DNA of 64,000 bases from Lamprobacter modestohalophilus. Its GTDB lineage: Bacteria; Pseudomonadota; Gammaproteobacteria; Chromatiales; Chromatiaceae. The position numbers and the translations under genes are program-made. A model generated the notes under the pieces. The model saw only the letters and a list, made by a program, of their open reading frames with translations. It ran no database searches and was not told where the DNA came from. The stretch spans positions 51,405 to 115,404 of the forward strand of contig NZ_NRRY01000011.1 of the NCBI RefSeq assembly GCF_016583905.1, in the 5' to 3' direction. This document shows positions 9,526-17,947 of the stretch, in pieces (position 1 is the stretch's first letter; every line of letters begins with the position of its first letter).

Positions 9526-9682
9526 GTGCAAAAAGCCATCGGCAATCTGCGCGCGATGAGCGCCGATGAAGAAGAACGCTACTGGGTCTAGACGGACCCT
9601 CAGAGACGCCCAGATCGCCCAAGCAACCGGGCTCACACTTGCCCAAGTCGAAGCCTTGCGTGCGGTCAAGCCGCGCGGCTAA
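9526..9682 (+). pseudogene. Two C-terminal relics of other Rpn-family copies
   Basis: Bases 9526-9591 read VQKAIGNLRAMSADEEERY then a stop, matching the RIRELSADEEARR helix of the intact gene at 45.5 kb. Bases 9605-9682 read DAQIAQATGLTLAQVEALRA and stop, matching the very C-terminus of Rpn-A at 58.3 kb (DGQIAQATGLSIAQVEALR). Both are short leftovers with no start, showing repeated insertion or recombination and loss at this point. Confidence 0.7.
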
Positions 9683-9700
9683 ACCCACACTATGAATAAA

Positions 9701-9756
9701 GACGCCCTCCGTAGAACGACGTTACAATGTCGTGTCGAGCGCGCAGTCAGGGCGTC
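9701..9756. repeat. Nested inverted repeat upstream of the DUF115-like gene
   Basis: GACGCCCT at 9701-9708 is the reverse complement of AGGGCGTC at 9749-9756; inside, ACGAC at 9716-9720 pairs with GTCGT at 9729-9733. It follows the Rpn relics and could be a REP-like element or the end of a lost insertion sequence. Confidence 0.4.
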
Positions 9757-9835
9757 CAACCCTAACAACCGCCAGCAGATTCCAGCCAGTTCAGCTTGAA
9801 AAAAAGCAGTCGAAGAGCCAAAGACCAGGCCGTAC

Positions 9836-10588
9836 ATGCCGAAAACCGCCCTCATCACCGGCCAAGACGGCAGCCGCATCACCTGGCTCAAAAACCGCCA
9901 CGCCGGCGAGCGCTGCGTACTCGTCGCCAATGGTCCCTCGCTCAACCAGATGGATCTCTCCTTCCTCAAGCGAGAAACCAGCATCGGGCTGAACAAGATC
10001 TTCCTTGGCTTCAAGCGTTTTCGCTTCTACCCGCGCTACTACGTCGCCATCAACGGCAAGGTCATCGAACAGGCCGCAGACCAGATCAAGGCCCTCAACT
10101 GCGTCAAATTTATCAGCCGTGACGATGCCAAGGGCCGCATCCAAGAAGACGCACTCACGCATCTGATCAAGACCCACGCCTTCCAAGTCGGCGAGGACGG
10201 CAGCCAACAGCCCGGCTTCTGCCACGACATCGCCACCGAAGGCGTCCACCAAGGCTGGACGGTCACCCACGCCGGCCTGCAGATCGCTTATCATCTCGGC
10301 TTTGCCGAAGTCGTGATCATCGGTCTTGACCACCGCTTTGAATACAGTGGCAAGCCCAATGAAGCCAAGGTGATGGAAGGCTCTGACCCCAACCACTTCT
10401 GCCCGAACTACTTTGGCGGGGGGCAAACCTGGGACAACCCGGACCTCGAGCACTCCGAAGCCTCGTTTCGGCTCGCTCGGCACGAATATGAAAAGGCAGG
10501 GCGGCGGATTATTGATGCAACCTTGAATGGCGCTTGTACTGTGTTTGAGAAAGTTGACTATAAAACACTGTTTCAACTCAATGGCTGA
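9836..10588 (+). CDS. DUF115/MptE-like glycan-locus protein with a Gmd-like N-terminus
   Basis: The 250-residue protein has the core of the DUF115 (6-hydroxymethylpterin pyrophosphokinase MptE-like) fold: CVLVANGPSLNQMDLSFL near residues 25-42, GLNKIFLGF, RFYPRYYVAING, and VVIIGLDHRFEYSG. Such domains occur in flagellin and surface-glycan glycosylation proteins, where they probably bind nucleotide sugars. The first 16 residues, MPKTALITGQDGSR, instead copy the start of Gmd with a deletion of its VTG, suggesting a short recombination patch. The stop lies two bases before the next gene. Enzymatic activity is not established for this family. Confidence 0.65.
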   Translation: MPKTALITGQDGSRITWLKNRHAGERCVLVANGPSLNQMDLSFLKRETSIGLNKIFLGFKRFRFYPRYYVAINGKVIEQAADQIKALNCVKFISRDDAKGRIQEDALTHLIKTHAFQVGEDGSQQPGFCHDIATEGVHQGWTVTHAGLQIAYHLGFAEVVIIGLDHRFEYSGKPNEAKVMEGSDPNHFCPNYFGGGQTWDNPDLEHSEASFRLARHEYEKAGRRIIDATLNGACTVFEKVDYKTLFQLNG

Positions 10589-10590
10589 AA

Positions 10591-11865
10591 ATGGCAACCT
10601 CAAAATCTTTTGACGTCGCGGCAAATTCGCTCTTGGCTGCAGTTCATCATGCAAAGAAAGATCAGTATGCGGCTTGCCTGACACATGTTCGTGAAGCTAT
10701 CGATAACCAACCGGCACGTCGTTTACTAGCTGAAGTGGCAACGAAAGGAGAGCTGAATGCGCTTGGCCGCCATATCAGCCTGTCGGGCTCGGTCAATTTT
10801 GGGCCCGCAGAAACCTTGATACGACGGTCGTTGGCAGCCACGCCGGCAAGACCACCACGACCTGCTAATACAGCAATGCAGCCCGATTATTGGAACACGC
10901 CAGAAGAACTACAAACGGATACGATTGCTGGTTTGATTGAAAAGCGCTCTAAAACGCTGAAGAATAATGCTCGAAAACTGTCAATTCAAACACGCGCGGC
11001 GAATCGGCCAGCGCAGCCGCTGATCGTCTGCGCCCATCACAAATCTGGTTCAAACTACACACTCAAGACTTTTCGCGCTTTGGCAAAGGCTTTTAATTTG
11101 CGGTTATGGCTGCGTTTCTACGATACAGTGGAGCCTGAACAGGGGTGGGATATCTGCTTGCATCAACATAGTCGCGTGTTGGATGTCATGACTACTGAGA
11201 ATTTTCGAGGCTGGCATTGTATTCGTCACCCGAAAGCATTGATTTACTCTGCGATGCTCTATCATCAAAAGTGCTCTGAGCCTTGGGTCGATGTCCCTTT
11301 AGAACGTTTCACATCCGAAACATTCTGGGCGGCCAGTATTGGTGAAACATATAATATAATTAAGAATCCAAATGTGACAATGAACGTGAAAAAGAAAATT
11401 ATGAATGAGGGATCAACGACGCAAGGGGGTCCAAGTTTTGAGCATTATGACTCCGGGTACGATTTAAACGGTGCGACTTACCGGGAATTTCTTAAGTCCT
11501 TACCAACAGTTCAGGATAAGCTTATTTTTGAAATGCGGGCTCATTCGCAAGGGGTTATTCGTGATATGCTGGCGTTCCCAAAGGATGATAGATTTATCAC
11601 AATCAAGCTTGAAGATATATCATTCGATGAGAATATGAGTGCTTTACTGGCTGCTATGTTGGGTCTGGGTTTTCATGGGGATGGTTTAGTGCATTCCCTT
11701 CTTTCTTGTAGCGCGAACTGTTTATGGAATACGGGTGTAGAAAAGTTTTCAACGCACGCCACGACAGGCATGTCTCCAATATGGAAGAATTTTTTTGTCG
11801 GAAATGTTGATGAGCAATACTGCGAACTTTATGGTAATGCAGAACATATTTTAGGATACATCTAG
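10591..11865 (+). CDS. Sulfotransferase domain protein
   Basis: A 424-residue protein with an N-terminal helical, TPR-like region (residues 1-110) and a sulfotransferase domain: 5'-phosphosulfate loop CAHHKSGSNYTLKTFRAL near 148-165 and 3'-phosphate motif GWHCIRHPKALIYSAMLYH near 206-224. It lies two bases after the DUF115-like gene. The coding sequence is clearly AT-richer than gmd/fcl, and the codon choice changes along the gene, indicating that it was acquired from another source. Probable role: sulfation of a sugar of the surface glycan using PAPS. Confidence 0.75.
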   Translation: MATSKSFDVAANSLLAAVHHAKKDQYAACLTHVREAIDNQPARRLLAEVATKGELNALGRHISLSGSVNFGPAETLIRRSLAATPARPPRPANTAMQPDYWNTPEELQTDTIAGLIEKRSKTLKNNARKLSIQTRAANRPAQPLIVCAHHKSGSNYTLKTFRALAKAFNLRLWLRFYDTVEPEQGWDICLHQHSRVLDVMTTENFRGWHCIRHPKALIYSAMLYHQKCSEPWVDVPLERFTSETFWAASIGETYNIIKNPNVTMNVKKKIMNEGSTTQGGPSFEHYDSGYDLNGATYREFLKSLPTVQDKLIFEMRAHSQGVIRDMLAFPKDDRFITIKLEDISFDENMSALLAAMLGLGFHGDGLVHSLLSCSANCLWNTGVEKFSTHATTGMSPIWKNFFVGNVDEQYCELYGNAEHILGYI

Positions 11866-11897
11866 GATAAAATTAGAGAGAAAAATAAAGGAAAGAT

Positions 11898-12590
11898 ATG
11901 CTACTTGTTGCGATCCCGAAGAGTGCAAGCACTTCTCTGATGCATACGTTGGGGAAAGTGCATCACTTGAAATACACGATGCACTTTGAATGGGCGGGAA
12001 GTTTGTGTGATGGGCATGACGCCTACCATTGTCAACACAACTTTGGTTGGGAGCTGAATGAAAAAGTCGCAAATTTTCTAGCTGACAGGGATATCCTTTT
12101 CAAAATTCATATTTTTCCGTCTAGCAATAATCTTGCGCTGCTAAAAAATCAGAAGAAAGTCGTTCTTTTGAGAGCGCCGGAGGACATTGTAATGGCTTAC
12201 CGGAGAGGCGCTGAAACAGGTGTGTATCGGTCTCGATTGAACGCATTCTCAGGCTGCAACACAGAGCGCGAATGGATGGAGGCAGCAATTAGTTCTGGGT
12301 TGTACGACAGTCTGCTGTTTTTTCACAACAAATGGAAGGCCGAAACAGATAATGTTCTTCATGTCGACTTTGAAGATTTGGTGAGGTTTCCTAAGTTAAT
12401 ATTAAATAAAATAGAGGTATTTTGGGGGTTAAAAGTGACTGAGACCTCACAACTCGAGAAGCACAAGTATTCTCGGTCAAGTTCAAATTTCAAAAGCCCC
12501 CTTGATTTGTTAACCCAAGTTGAAGCCAAAGAAAAGCAGAATCCGCTCTTCGTGCAAGGAAAGTGGATAATAGATGACGAGAAATATTAA
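11898..12590 (+). CDS. Short sulfotransferase-like protein
   Basis: This 230-residue protein starts directly with the 5'-phosphosulfate loop, MLLVAIPKSASTSLMHTLG, in which the Lys-Ser-Ala-Ser-Thr core is typical, and has the 3'-phosphate segment KVVLLRAPEDIVMAYRRG near residues 93-110 and HVDFEDLVRFP near 153-163. The arrangement matches a compact PAPS sulfotransferase. It is AT-rich like the preceding gene, from which it is separated by 32 bases with an AAGGAAAG ribosome binding site before the ATG. Substrate unknown; a sugar hydroxyl in the same glycan is the simple guess. Confidence 0.72.
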   Translation: MLLVAIPKSASTSLMHTLGKVHHLKYTMHFEWAGSLCDGHDAYHCQHNFGWELNEKVANFLADRDILFKIHIFPSSNNLALLKNQKKVVLLRAPEDIVMAYRRGAETGVYRSRLNAFSGCNTEREWMEAAISSGLYDSLLFFHNKWKAETDNVLHVDFEDLVRFPKLILNKIEVFWGLKVTETSQLEKHKYSRSSSNFKSPLDLLTQVEAKEKQNPLFVQGKWIIDDEKY

Positions 12591-12608
12591 TTTGCGACTC
12601 AGGCGGTA

Positions 12609-13361
12609 TTGTTTGTGAAGATTCTGAATGTCGTTATTACCGGCGCTACTGGTGGCATCGGCCAATCATTGGTTGCCACTTTCATCGAAGCCGGATTCCA
12701 CGTCATCGCCACTGATATTGCGGCCCAACCGGCTGACCTCCCTTGCAATCACTATATTCAAGCGGATCTCAACAGGGTAGTCGAAGATCAGGCTGCTATG
12801 CAGGACCTGATAGCAAGCATCCGCGCCGCGCTCAAAGGCCAAGGCCTGACTGCCATAATCAACAACGCCGCCGTCCAACACCTCGGCGCCACCGAAGACC
12901 TCCAACGCAGCCACTGGCAACAAACCCTCAGCGTCAATCTCACGGCCCCCTTCCTGCTCACCCAAGCCCTACTGCCAGAGCTTGAAGCCGCCCAAGGCTG
13001 CGTCATCAACATTGGCAGCATTCACGCCCGGCTCACCAAGCGCCGCTTCGTCGCCTACGCCACCAGCAAGGCCGCGCTCGCCGGACTCACCAGGGCGCTC
13101 GCGGTCGATCTCGGGGGGCGCGTGCGTGTCAACGCCATCGAGCCCGCCGCTATCGAAACGCCCATGCTTAAGGCCGGCTTCGCCAACAAGCCCGAGCTTT
13201 ACCAACAGCTCGCCGACTGCCACCCGCAGGGCCGCATCGGCCAGCCAGAGGAGGTCGCCCAACTGGCGCTTGCACTCGCAGGCCCGCAGATGCGCTTTAT
13301 CAACGGCTCTACCATCGGGCTTGATGGCGGCATCAGCGCGCGCCTGTTCGACCCCGACTAA
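12609..13361 (+). CDS. Short-chain dehydrogenase/reductase (SDR)
   Basis: A classical 250-residue SDR with the cofactor motif TGATGGIG at residues 11-18, NNAAVQ in the NAG position, a catalytic Ser in INIGSIHARL, and the Y-x3-K in YATSKAALAG (Tyr near 150). The C-terminal GSTIGLDGGIS is also typical. TTG at 12609 and GTG at 12615 are both possible starts. Because it precedes a glycan fusion gene and a cytidylyltransferase, a sugar or sugar-acid oxidoreduction step is plausible, but SDR substrates cannot be predicted from the motifs. Confidence 0.85.
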   Translation: MFVKILNVVITGATGGIGQSLVATFIEAGFHVIATDIAAQPADLPCNHYIQADLNRVVEDQAAMQDLIASIRAALKGQGLTAIINNAAVQHLGATEDLQRSHWQQTLSVNLTAPFLLTQALLPELEAAQGCVINIGSIHARLTKRRFVAYATSKAALAGLTRALAVDLGGRVRVNAIEPAAIETPMLKAGFANKPELYQQLADCHPQGRIGQPEEVAQLALALAGPQMRFINGSTIGLDGGISARLFDPD

Positions 13362-13523
13362 CGCCTAGCGTTATACGCACATTTGCGGGACAATACGGCA
13401 ATTCGTTAAAGAGCAGACGTGGCAGACTTTCTGGGACCACGCAACGCCTAAATCGGCGGTGTCCGAGCCACCGAACGTCCCGCACAGTCTGCTGACGGCA
13501 CCCGCAACCCGACCAAGGACCGA

Positions 13524-15191
13524 ATGGAACGCACAGCCAGAATCCCCATCCAGATGCTCGGGCAATCTGGCTGCAAGCTGAGTCTCCCCCAGGGCACGCT
13601 CTACCTCGACCCCTACCTCTCCAACTCGGTCGAAGAGCTCGACGCCCCCGACCTCAAGCGTCTCGTTCCCATCCCATTCCCACCAGACAGCGTCACCGAC
13701 GCCGACTGGGTGCTGCTCACTCATGAGCACATCGACCACTGCGACCCGCACAGCATCCCCAAGCTGGCCCAGGCCTCACCGCAAGCCCGCTTCATTGCGC
13801 CCAGCCCGGTCTGCAGCATCCTGCGCGACTGGGGCATCGCCGAGACCCGCATCCAAGGCGCCGCGGAAACCTGGCACGAGCTCGCCCCCGGCCTCAAGCT
13901 CCGCGCCATCCCCGCCGCCCACCCGGAGATCGAGCGCGACGCCAACGGCCAGCTCGCCTATGTCGGCTATCTGCTCGACCTCGCCGGCAAGCGCCTCTAC
14001 CTCGCCGGCGACACCGCGCTGCGGCAAGAGATCATCGACATCCTCAAGGCAGAAGGCCCCATCCACACCGCCTTCCTGCCCGTCAACGAACACAACTTCT
14101 TTCGCGGCCGGCGCGGCATCATCGGCAACATGTCCATCCGCGACGCTTTTGGCCTCGCCGAAGAGATCGGCGCCAAACAGGTCGTCGCCGTGCACTGGGA
14201 CATGTTCGCTGCGAACGAGACCACGCCCGAAGAGATCCGCGCCGTTTACAACCGGCAGCGCCCCAACTTCAGCCTGCTGCTCTCGCCCAGCAGCCTCAAC
14301 CTGGCCGATGCGCGCATCAGCATCATCATCCGCACCCTCAACGAAGGGCGCCATCTCGACGCACTGCTCAACCGCATCGCCGAACAGCAGACCCAGGGCC
14401 TAGGCCACGAGGTCATTCTGGTCGACTCCGGCTCTACCGACGACACCCTAGCGATTGCCGAGCGCCACGGCTGCCGCATCCTGCACATCAGCCGCGAAGA
14501 CTTCTCCTTCGGCCGCTCGCTCAACCTCGGCTGTGCCGCGGCCCAGGGCGACCTGCTAGTCATCACCAGCGGCCACTGCGTCCCGGTCGACCAGCACTGG
14601 CTGCAGCGCCTTTGCCAGCCGTTGCTGGAGAAAGGCGCCGACTACAGCTTCGGCCGCCAACTCGGCGGCGAGCACAGCCACTACAGCGAAAAGCGCATCT
14701 TCAGCAAATACTTCCCTGCTGAACGGCACAACGGCCAGAAAGACTTCTTCTGCAACAACGCCAACGCCGCCCTCTGCTTCGCCCAGTGGGAGCGCCACCG
14801 CTTCAACGAAGATCTCACCGGCCTCGAAGACATGGAGCTGGCCCAACGCCTGGTGCAGAGCGGCGGCAAGGTCGCCTACGTCCCAGACGCGACGGTCTAC
14901 CACTACCACTCCGAGACCTGGGCCAAGGTCCAACGCCGCTTCGAGCGCGAGGCCCTGGCCCTGCAGCGCATCATGCCGCAGGTGCATGTGAGCCCGTTCG
15001 ACGCCCTGCGCTACCTCAGCACCAGCGTCTACAAAGACTGGTGCAGCGCCTGGCGCGAAGGCTGCTGGCGACATCACGCGCTGGACATATTGCGCTACCG
15101 CTGGCATCAATACCTCGGCGTCTACAAAGGCAACCACCAGCACCGCAAACTCTCGCACCGCGAGAAAGAAAAATACTTCTTCCCTGAATGA
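13524..15191 (+). CDS. Fusion: UlaG-like metallo-beta-lactamase-fold hydrolase + GT2 glycosyltransferase
   Basis: The 555-residue protein has two domains. Residues 1-255 carry the metal-binding LTHEHIDHCD motif (His67, His69, Asp71, His72), a later LYLAGDTAL aspartate and AVHWDMFA histidine, as in UlaG-like lactonases/hydrolases of the metallo-beta-lactamase superfamily. Residues 264-555 begin ISIIIRTLNEGRHLDALL and continue with VILVDSGSTDDTL and GLEDMELAQRL, the hallmarks of GT-A family 2 glycosyltransferases. Its stop overlaps the next start (ATGA). The linkage suggests that a hydrolysis step on a sugar or sugar phosphate is coupled to transfer. The 13362-13523 gap holds no recognisable gene. 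Confidence 0.85.
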   Translation: MERTARIPIQMLGQSGCKLSLPQGTLYLDPYLSNSVEELDAPDLKRLVPIPFPPDSVTDADWVLLTHEHIDHCDPHSIPKLAQASPQARFIAPSPVCSILRDWGIAETRIQGAAETWHELAPGLKLRAIPAAHPEIERDANGQLAYVGYLLDLAGKRLYLAGDTALRQEIIDILKAEGPIHTAFLPVNEHNFFRGRRGIIGNMSIRDAFGLAEEIGAKQVVAVHWDMFAANETTPEEIRAVYNRQRPNFSLLLSPSSLNLADARISIIIRTLNEGRHLDALLNRIAEQQTQGLGHEVILVDSGSTDDTLAIAERHGCRILHISREDFSFGRSLNLGCAAAQGDLLVITSGHCVPVDQHWLQRLCQPLLEKGADYSFGRQLGGEHSHYSEKRIFSKYFPAERHNGQKDFFCNNANAALCFAQWERHRFNEDLTGLEDMELAQRLVQSGGKVAYVPDATVYHYHSETWAKVQRRFEREALALQRIMPQVHVSPFDALRYLSTSVYKDWCSAWREGCWRHHALDILRYRWHQYLGVYKGNHQHRKLSHREKEKYFFPE

Positions 15192-15904
15192 GAGAAGCTG
15201 TCGACATGTCCGCCACTAAACCCCGCACCGTCGCCCTGCTACCGATGAAGGCGCACAGCGCCCGCGTCAGCGGCAAGAACTTTCGCGACTTCTGCGGCAA
15301 GCCGCTGTTCCGCTGGATACTCGACACCCTGCTCAGCGTTGACGAGATCGACCAGATCGTCATCAACACCGACGCCCGCGACATCCTCGCCAGCCACGGC
15401 CTGGTCGACACCGACCGCATCCTCATCCGCGACCGCAAGCCCGAGATCTGCGGCGACTTCGTCTCGATGAACCTGGTCCTCGCCGACGACCTCGCCAATG
15501 TCGACGCCGACCTCTACCTGATGACCCACACCACCAACCCGCTGATGAAGGCCGAGACCATCCGCGGTGCGCTCGCCGCCTTCCGCCAAGCCCAGGCCGA
15601 GGGCCGCGCCGACTCCCTGTTCACCGTCGACAAGATCCAAACCCGCTTCTACCGCGCCGACGGCTCCCCGGTGAACCACGACCCGGACAACCTCATCCGC
15701 ACCCAGGATCTTGAGCCCTGGTTCGAGGAGAACTCCAACCTCTACATCTTCACCCGCGCCAGCTTCGCCAAGACCCAAGCCCGCATCGGCAAACAACCGA
15801 TGATGTACGAAAGCGCCAAGTTCGAGTCGCTCGACATCGACACCCCCGCCGACTGGGACTTTGGCGTCGTCGCCGCCCAATACCTGCTGGAGCAGCCAGC
15901 ATGA
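15188..15904 (+). CDS. Acylneuraminate/KDO-type cytidylyltransferase family protein
   Basis: The 238-residue sequence has a nucleotide-binding N-terminus ALLPMKAHSARVSGKNFRDF, a variant of the L-A-x-R-x(3)-K-R pattern of CMP-sugar synthetases, then KPLFRWILDTLL, VINTDARDI and ESLDIDTPADWDFG, all characteristic of the acylneuraminate cytidylyltransferase family. It would activate a nonulosonic or related acid sugar as its CMP derivative. No NeuB- or KdsA-like synthase is seen in the window, so the sugar cannot be named. Starts within the stop of the fusion gene and overlaps the next gene by four bases. Confidence 0.8.
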   Translation: MREAVDMSATKPRTVALLPMKAHSARVSGKNFRDFCGKPLFRWILDTLLSVDEIDQIVINTDARDILASHGLVDTDRILIRDRKPEICGDFVSMNLVLADDLANVDADLYLMTHTTNPLMKAETIRGALAAFRQAQAEGRADSLFTVDKIQTRFYRADGSPVNHDPDNLIRTQDLEPWFEENSNLYIFTRASFAKTQARIGKQPMMYESAKFESLDIDTPADWDFGVVAAQYLLEQPA

Positions 15905-16224
15905 TTGACCGCCAAACCATCGAATCCGCCGCGCACCGACTGGTCGGCGCAGCGCGGGCTCCCATGAAGGTAATCCTCTTCGGCTCCTATGCGGTGGGGC
16001 GAGCGCGGGATGACTCCGACCTCGATCTGTTGGTGGTCGAGCGTGAGCTGCCGGCGCCAGCGGATGAGTACAATCGGCTGCGTGGCGCGATTGGCGCGAT
16101 TGGGGTTGGTGTGGACTTGTTGCTGTACTCTCAGCAAGAGTTTGAGCGGCGCCAGCATTGGCAAACATCGCCGGTTTATGATGCCGTCCGCGAGGGCCAA
16201 ATACTGTATGAGCGTCCCGCGTGA
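15901..16224 (+). CDS. MNT-type nucleotidyltransferase (HEPN-MNT antitoxin)
   Basis: A 107-residue minimal nucleotidyltransferase with the signature FGSYAVGRARDDSDLDLLV (GS motif followed by the two catalytic aspartates DLD) and a third acidic residue in VGVDLLLY. MNT proteins neutralise adjacent HEPN toxins by AMPylating them. The ATG overlaps the stop of the cytidylyltransferase and its 3' end overlaps the HEPN gene by 17 bases, so a toxin-antitoxin pair is written into the glycan operon. Confidence 0.88.
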   Translation: MIDRQTIESAAHRLVGAARAPMKVILFGSYAVGRARDDSDLDLLVVERELPAPADEYNRLRGAIGAIGVGVDLLLYSQQEFERRQHWQTSPVYDAVREGQILYERPA

Positions 16225-16603
16225 TGAAGCCCAGCAGTTGCTTCAGGCCGGTGAGCGTGATCGCTTGTCGTTTCAGTTGCTGGCGCAAACCGGGCGCGCC
16301 CCCCATGAAACCCTGGGTTTTCTGGCACAACAGGCGTGTGAAAAGTTTATCAAAGCGGTCATGGTGCTCGGCGCGGTTCGCGTGGTACGAACCCATGATC
16401 TTGAGTATCTGGTCGAGCTCGCCCAAGCCGGTGGGGTGACGGTTCCTCTTTCCGTACAGCAGCTCAGGCAGCTCAATCCCTATGCCGTCGCGTTTCGGTA
16501 TGAGAGCTCGGGGCAGGTCTGGTTGAGTGAGACGGAGGCGGAAAACATGGTCGAGGTTCTGCATCAATGGGCGCGAGAAACATTTTCAAGCAATGAGGTC
16601 TAG
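16208..16603 (+). CDS. HEPN-domain protein (toxin partner of MNT)
   Basis: The 131-residue all-helical protein starts at the ATG at 16208. The body carries LGFLAQQACEKFIKAVMV and VRVVRTHDLEYLVELA, typical of the minimal HEPN family; RVVRTH fits the R-x(4)-H ribonuclease motif. HEPN toxins of this class cleave RNA. A start further upstream is open in this frame but would run through the MNT gene, so the shorter start was chosen. It overlaps the MNT gene by 17 bases and is followed eleven bases later by the dehydrogenase. Confidence 0.85.
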   Translation: MSVPRDEAQQLLQAGERDRLSFQLLAQTGRAPHETLGFLAQQACEKFIKAVMVLGAVRVVRTHDLEYLVELAQAGGVTVPLSVQQLRQLNPYAVAFRYESSGQVWLSETEAENMVEVLHQWARETFSSNEV

Positions 16604-16613
16604 TGGAAAGCCG

Positions 16614-17558
16614 ATGAACATTCTTGTGACCTGCCCACCGATGCTCGGCATGATCGACAGCTTCCAGGACCTGTTCGCGCAGCATGGCCTGACGGTGACC
16701 GCGCCCAAGGTGGTGCAGACCCTCTCGGTCGAAGAGCTGATTGAACTGGTCCCCCAGCATGACGGCTGGATCATCGGCGACGACCCCGCCACCCGCGCCG
16801 TGTTCGAGGCCGGCCAGGGCGGGCGGCTCAAGGCCGCGGTGAAATGGGGCATCGGCGTCGACAACGTCGACTTTGCCGCCTGCCAAGACCTCGGCATCCC
16901 CATCACCAACACCCCCAACATGTTTGGCGCCGAGGTGGCCGACATCGCCATGGGCTATGTCATCGCCCTCGCGCGCGAGACCTTCGAGATCGACCGCGCC
17001 GTGCGCGCCGGGCACTGGCCCAAGCCGCGCGGCATCTCGATCGCCGGCAAGACCGTCGCCCTGGTCGGCTTCGGCGACATCGGCCGCAACGCCGCACAGC
17101 GGATGCTCGCCGCCGACATGCGCGTGATCGCCTATGACCCCTTCGCCCCGGACGCCCCCGAACTGAGCGCCGTCGAGCGCGCCGACTGGCCGCAGCGGTT
17201 GCCCGAGGCGGATTTCATCGTCGTCACCTCCGCGCTCACCGCCTCGAGCCGGCATCTGGTCAACGCCGAGACCCTAGCGCTGGCCAAGCCCGGAGTGCGG
17301 GTGGTGAATGTCGGGCGCGGGCCGGTGATCGACGAGCCAGCGCTGGAGGCAGCGCTCGCGTCGGGCCAGGTGTATTCAGCGGCCTTGGATGTGTTCGAGA
17401 TCGAGCCGCTGCCGGCAGAGTCGTCGCTGCGTCAGCACCCGCGCTGTGTGTTTGGGTCGCATAATGCGTCGAATACGGCGGATGCGGTGGCGCGCACCAG
17501 TGAGATCGCGATTGGCAAGCTGGCGGGATTTCTTGCCGAGATCAGTCGAGAGGGATGA
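16614..17558 (+). CDS. D-2-hydroxyacid dehydrogenase (phosphoglycerate dehydrogenase-like)
   Basis: From the ATG at 16614 (MNILVTCPPMLG) the protein has 314 residues. It shows WGIGVDNVDFAACQDLGIP, NTPNMFGAEVADIAMGYVI, the NAD-binding loop VGFGDIGRNA near 151-160, and NVGRGPVIDEPALEAAL, the standard order in SerA/2-hydroxyacid dehydrogenases. It lacks a C-terminal ACT domain, so it is not a full-length regulated SerA. In nonulosonic and glyceric-acid sugar loci such enzymes make or recycle hydroxy acids; here the precise substrate is unknown. The alternative ATG at 16593 would overlap the HEPN stop. Confidence 0.85.
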   Translation: MNILVTCPPMLGMIDSFQDLFAQHGLTVTAPKVVQTLSVEELIELVPQHDGWIIGDDPATRAVFEAGQGGRLKAAVKWGIGVDNVDFAACQDLGIPITNTPNMFGAEVADIAMGYVIALARETFEIDRAVRAGHWPKPRGISIAGKTVALVGFGDIGRNAAQRMLAADMRVIAYDPFAPDAPELSAVERADWPQRLPEADFIVVTSALTASSRHLVNAETLALAKPGVRVVNVGRGPVIDEPALEAALASGQVYSAALDVFEIEPLPAESSLRQHPRCVFGSHNASNTADAVARTSEIAIGKLAGFLAEISREG

Positions 17559-17720
17559 AATACCGATTGCTGCGGCGGCGGGAATGGATTATTTGCTCAC
17601 TTGGAATCTCAAGCACATCAATAACGCACAAACCAAAGGCAAGATTGTCGCAGTTGTTGAGTCACAGGGATTTGAATGCCCAGTATTGTGTTCGCCAGAA
17701 GAATTAGGAGCCGAGATATG
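17554..17720 (+). pseudogene. C-terminal remnant of a PIN-domain (VapC-like) toxin
   Basis: Only the last third of the gene remains: DEIPIAAAAGMDYLLTWN, then KHINNA and a final CSPEELG, corresponding to the typical H-A-x-A-x(3)-GMDYLLTWN-x-KHI end of this PIN subgroup. There is no N-terminus with the first catalytic Asp; the fragment is joined directly to the end of the dehydrogenase gene. The downstream partner gene survives. Confidence 0.72.
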
Positions 17721-17930
17721 GTCGAAGACCCTATCGTTGCTGAGATTCGTCGTTTTCGCGATGAACATGCTGAAACATACGGCCACGACCTCAAACGCAT
17801 TTGCCAAGCGTTGCGTGAATTTGAACGAGTTTCCGGGCGTCAAGTCGTGAGCCGGAAACCGAGACGCTTGCGGACAAAACCGGCGAGTGCAGAGACAGCG
17901 TATTCACCCGTCTCGGCAAACAGCCAATGA
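17718..17930 (+). CDS. Small partner protein of the broken PIN toxin (antitoxin-like)
   Basis: A 70-residue protein starting MVEDPIVAEIRRFRDEHA, followed by GHDLKRICQALREFERVSG and a basic tail. The DPIV-x-E-[IV]-R-x(4)-E pattern followed by R-x(5)-SGR is one I know from small genes located after PIN toxins in Chromatiaceae and cyanobacteria. Its start lies at the end of the PIN remnant. The last 15 codons may run past the original end because the following sequence is disturbed. With no toxin to bind, it is probably an orphan. Confidence 0.55.
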   Translation: MVEDPIVAEIRRFRDEHAETYGHDLKRICQALREFERVSGRQVVSRKPRRLRTKPASAETAYSPVSANSQ

Positions 17931-17947
17931 TGGTCGAGCGAAAAATT

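Noticed and set aside
13776..14354. 192-codon minus-strand frame inside the fusion gene
   Set aside because: Shadow of the metallo-beta-lactamase/GT2 gene.
15239..16567. 442-codon minus-strand open frame opposite the cytidylyltransferase and HEPN-MNT genes
   Set aside because: Antisense of well-supported genes, no motif, no ribosome binding site.
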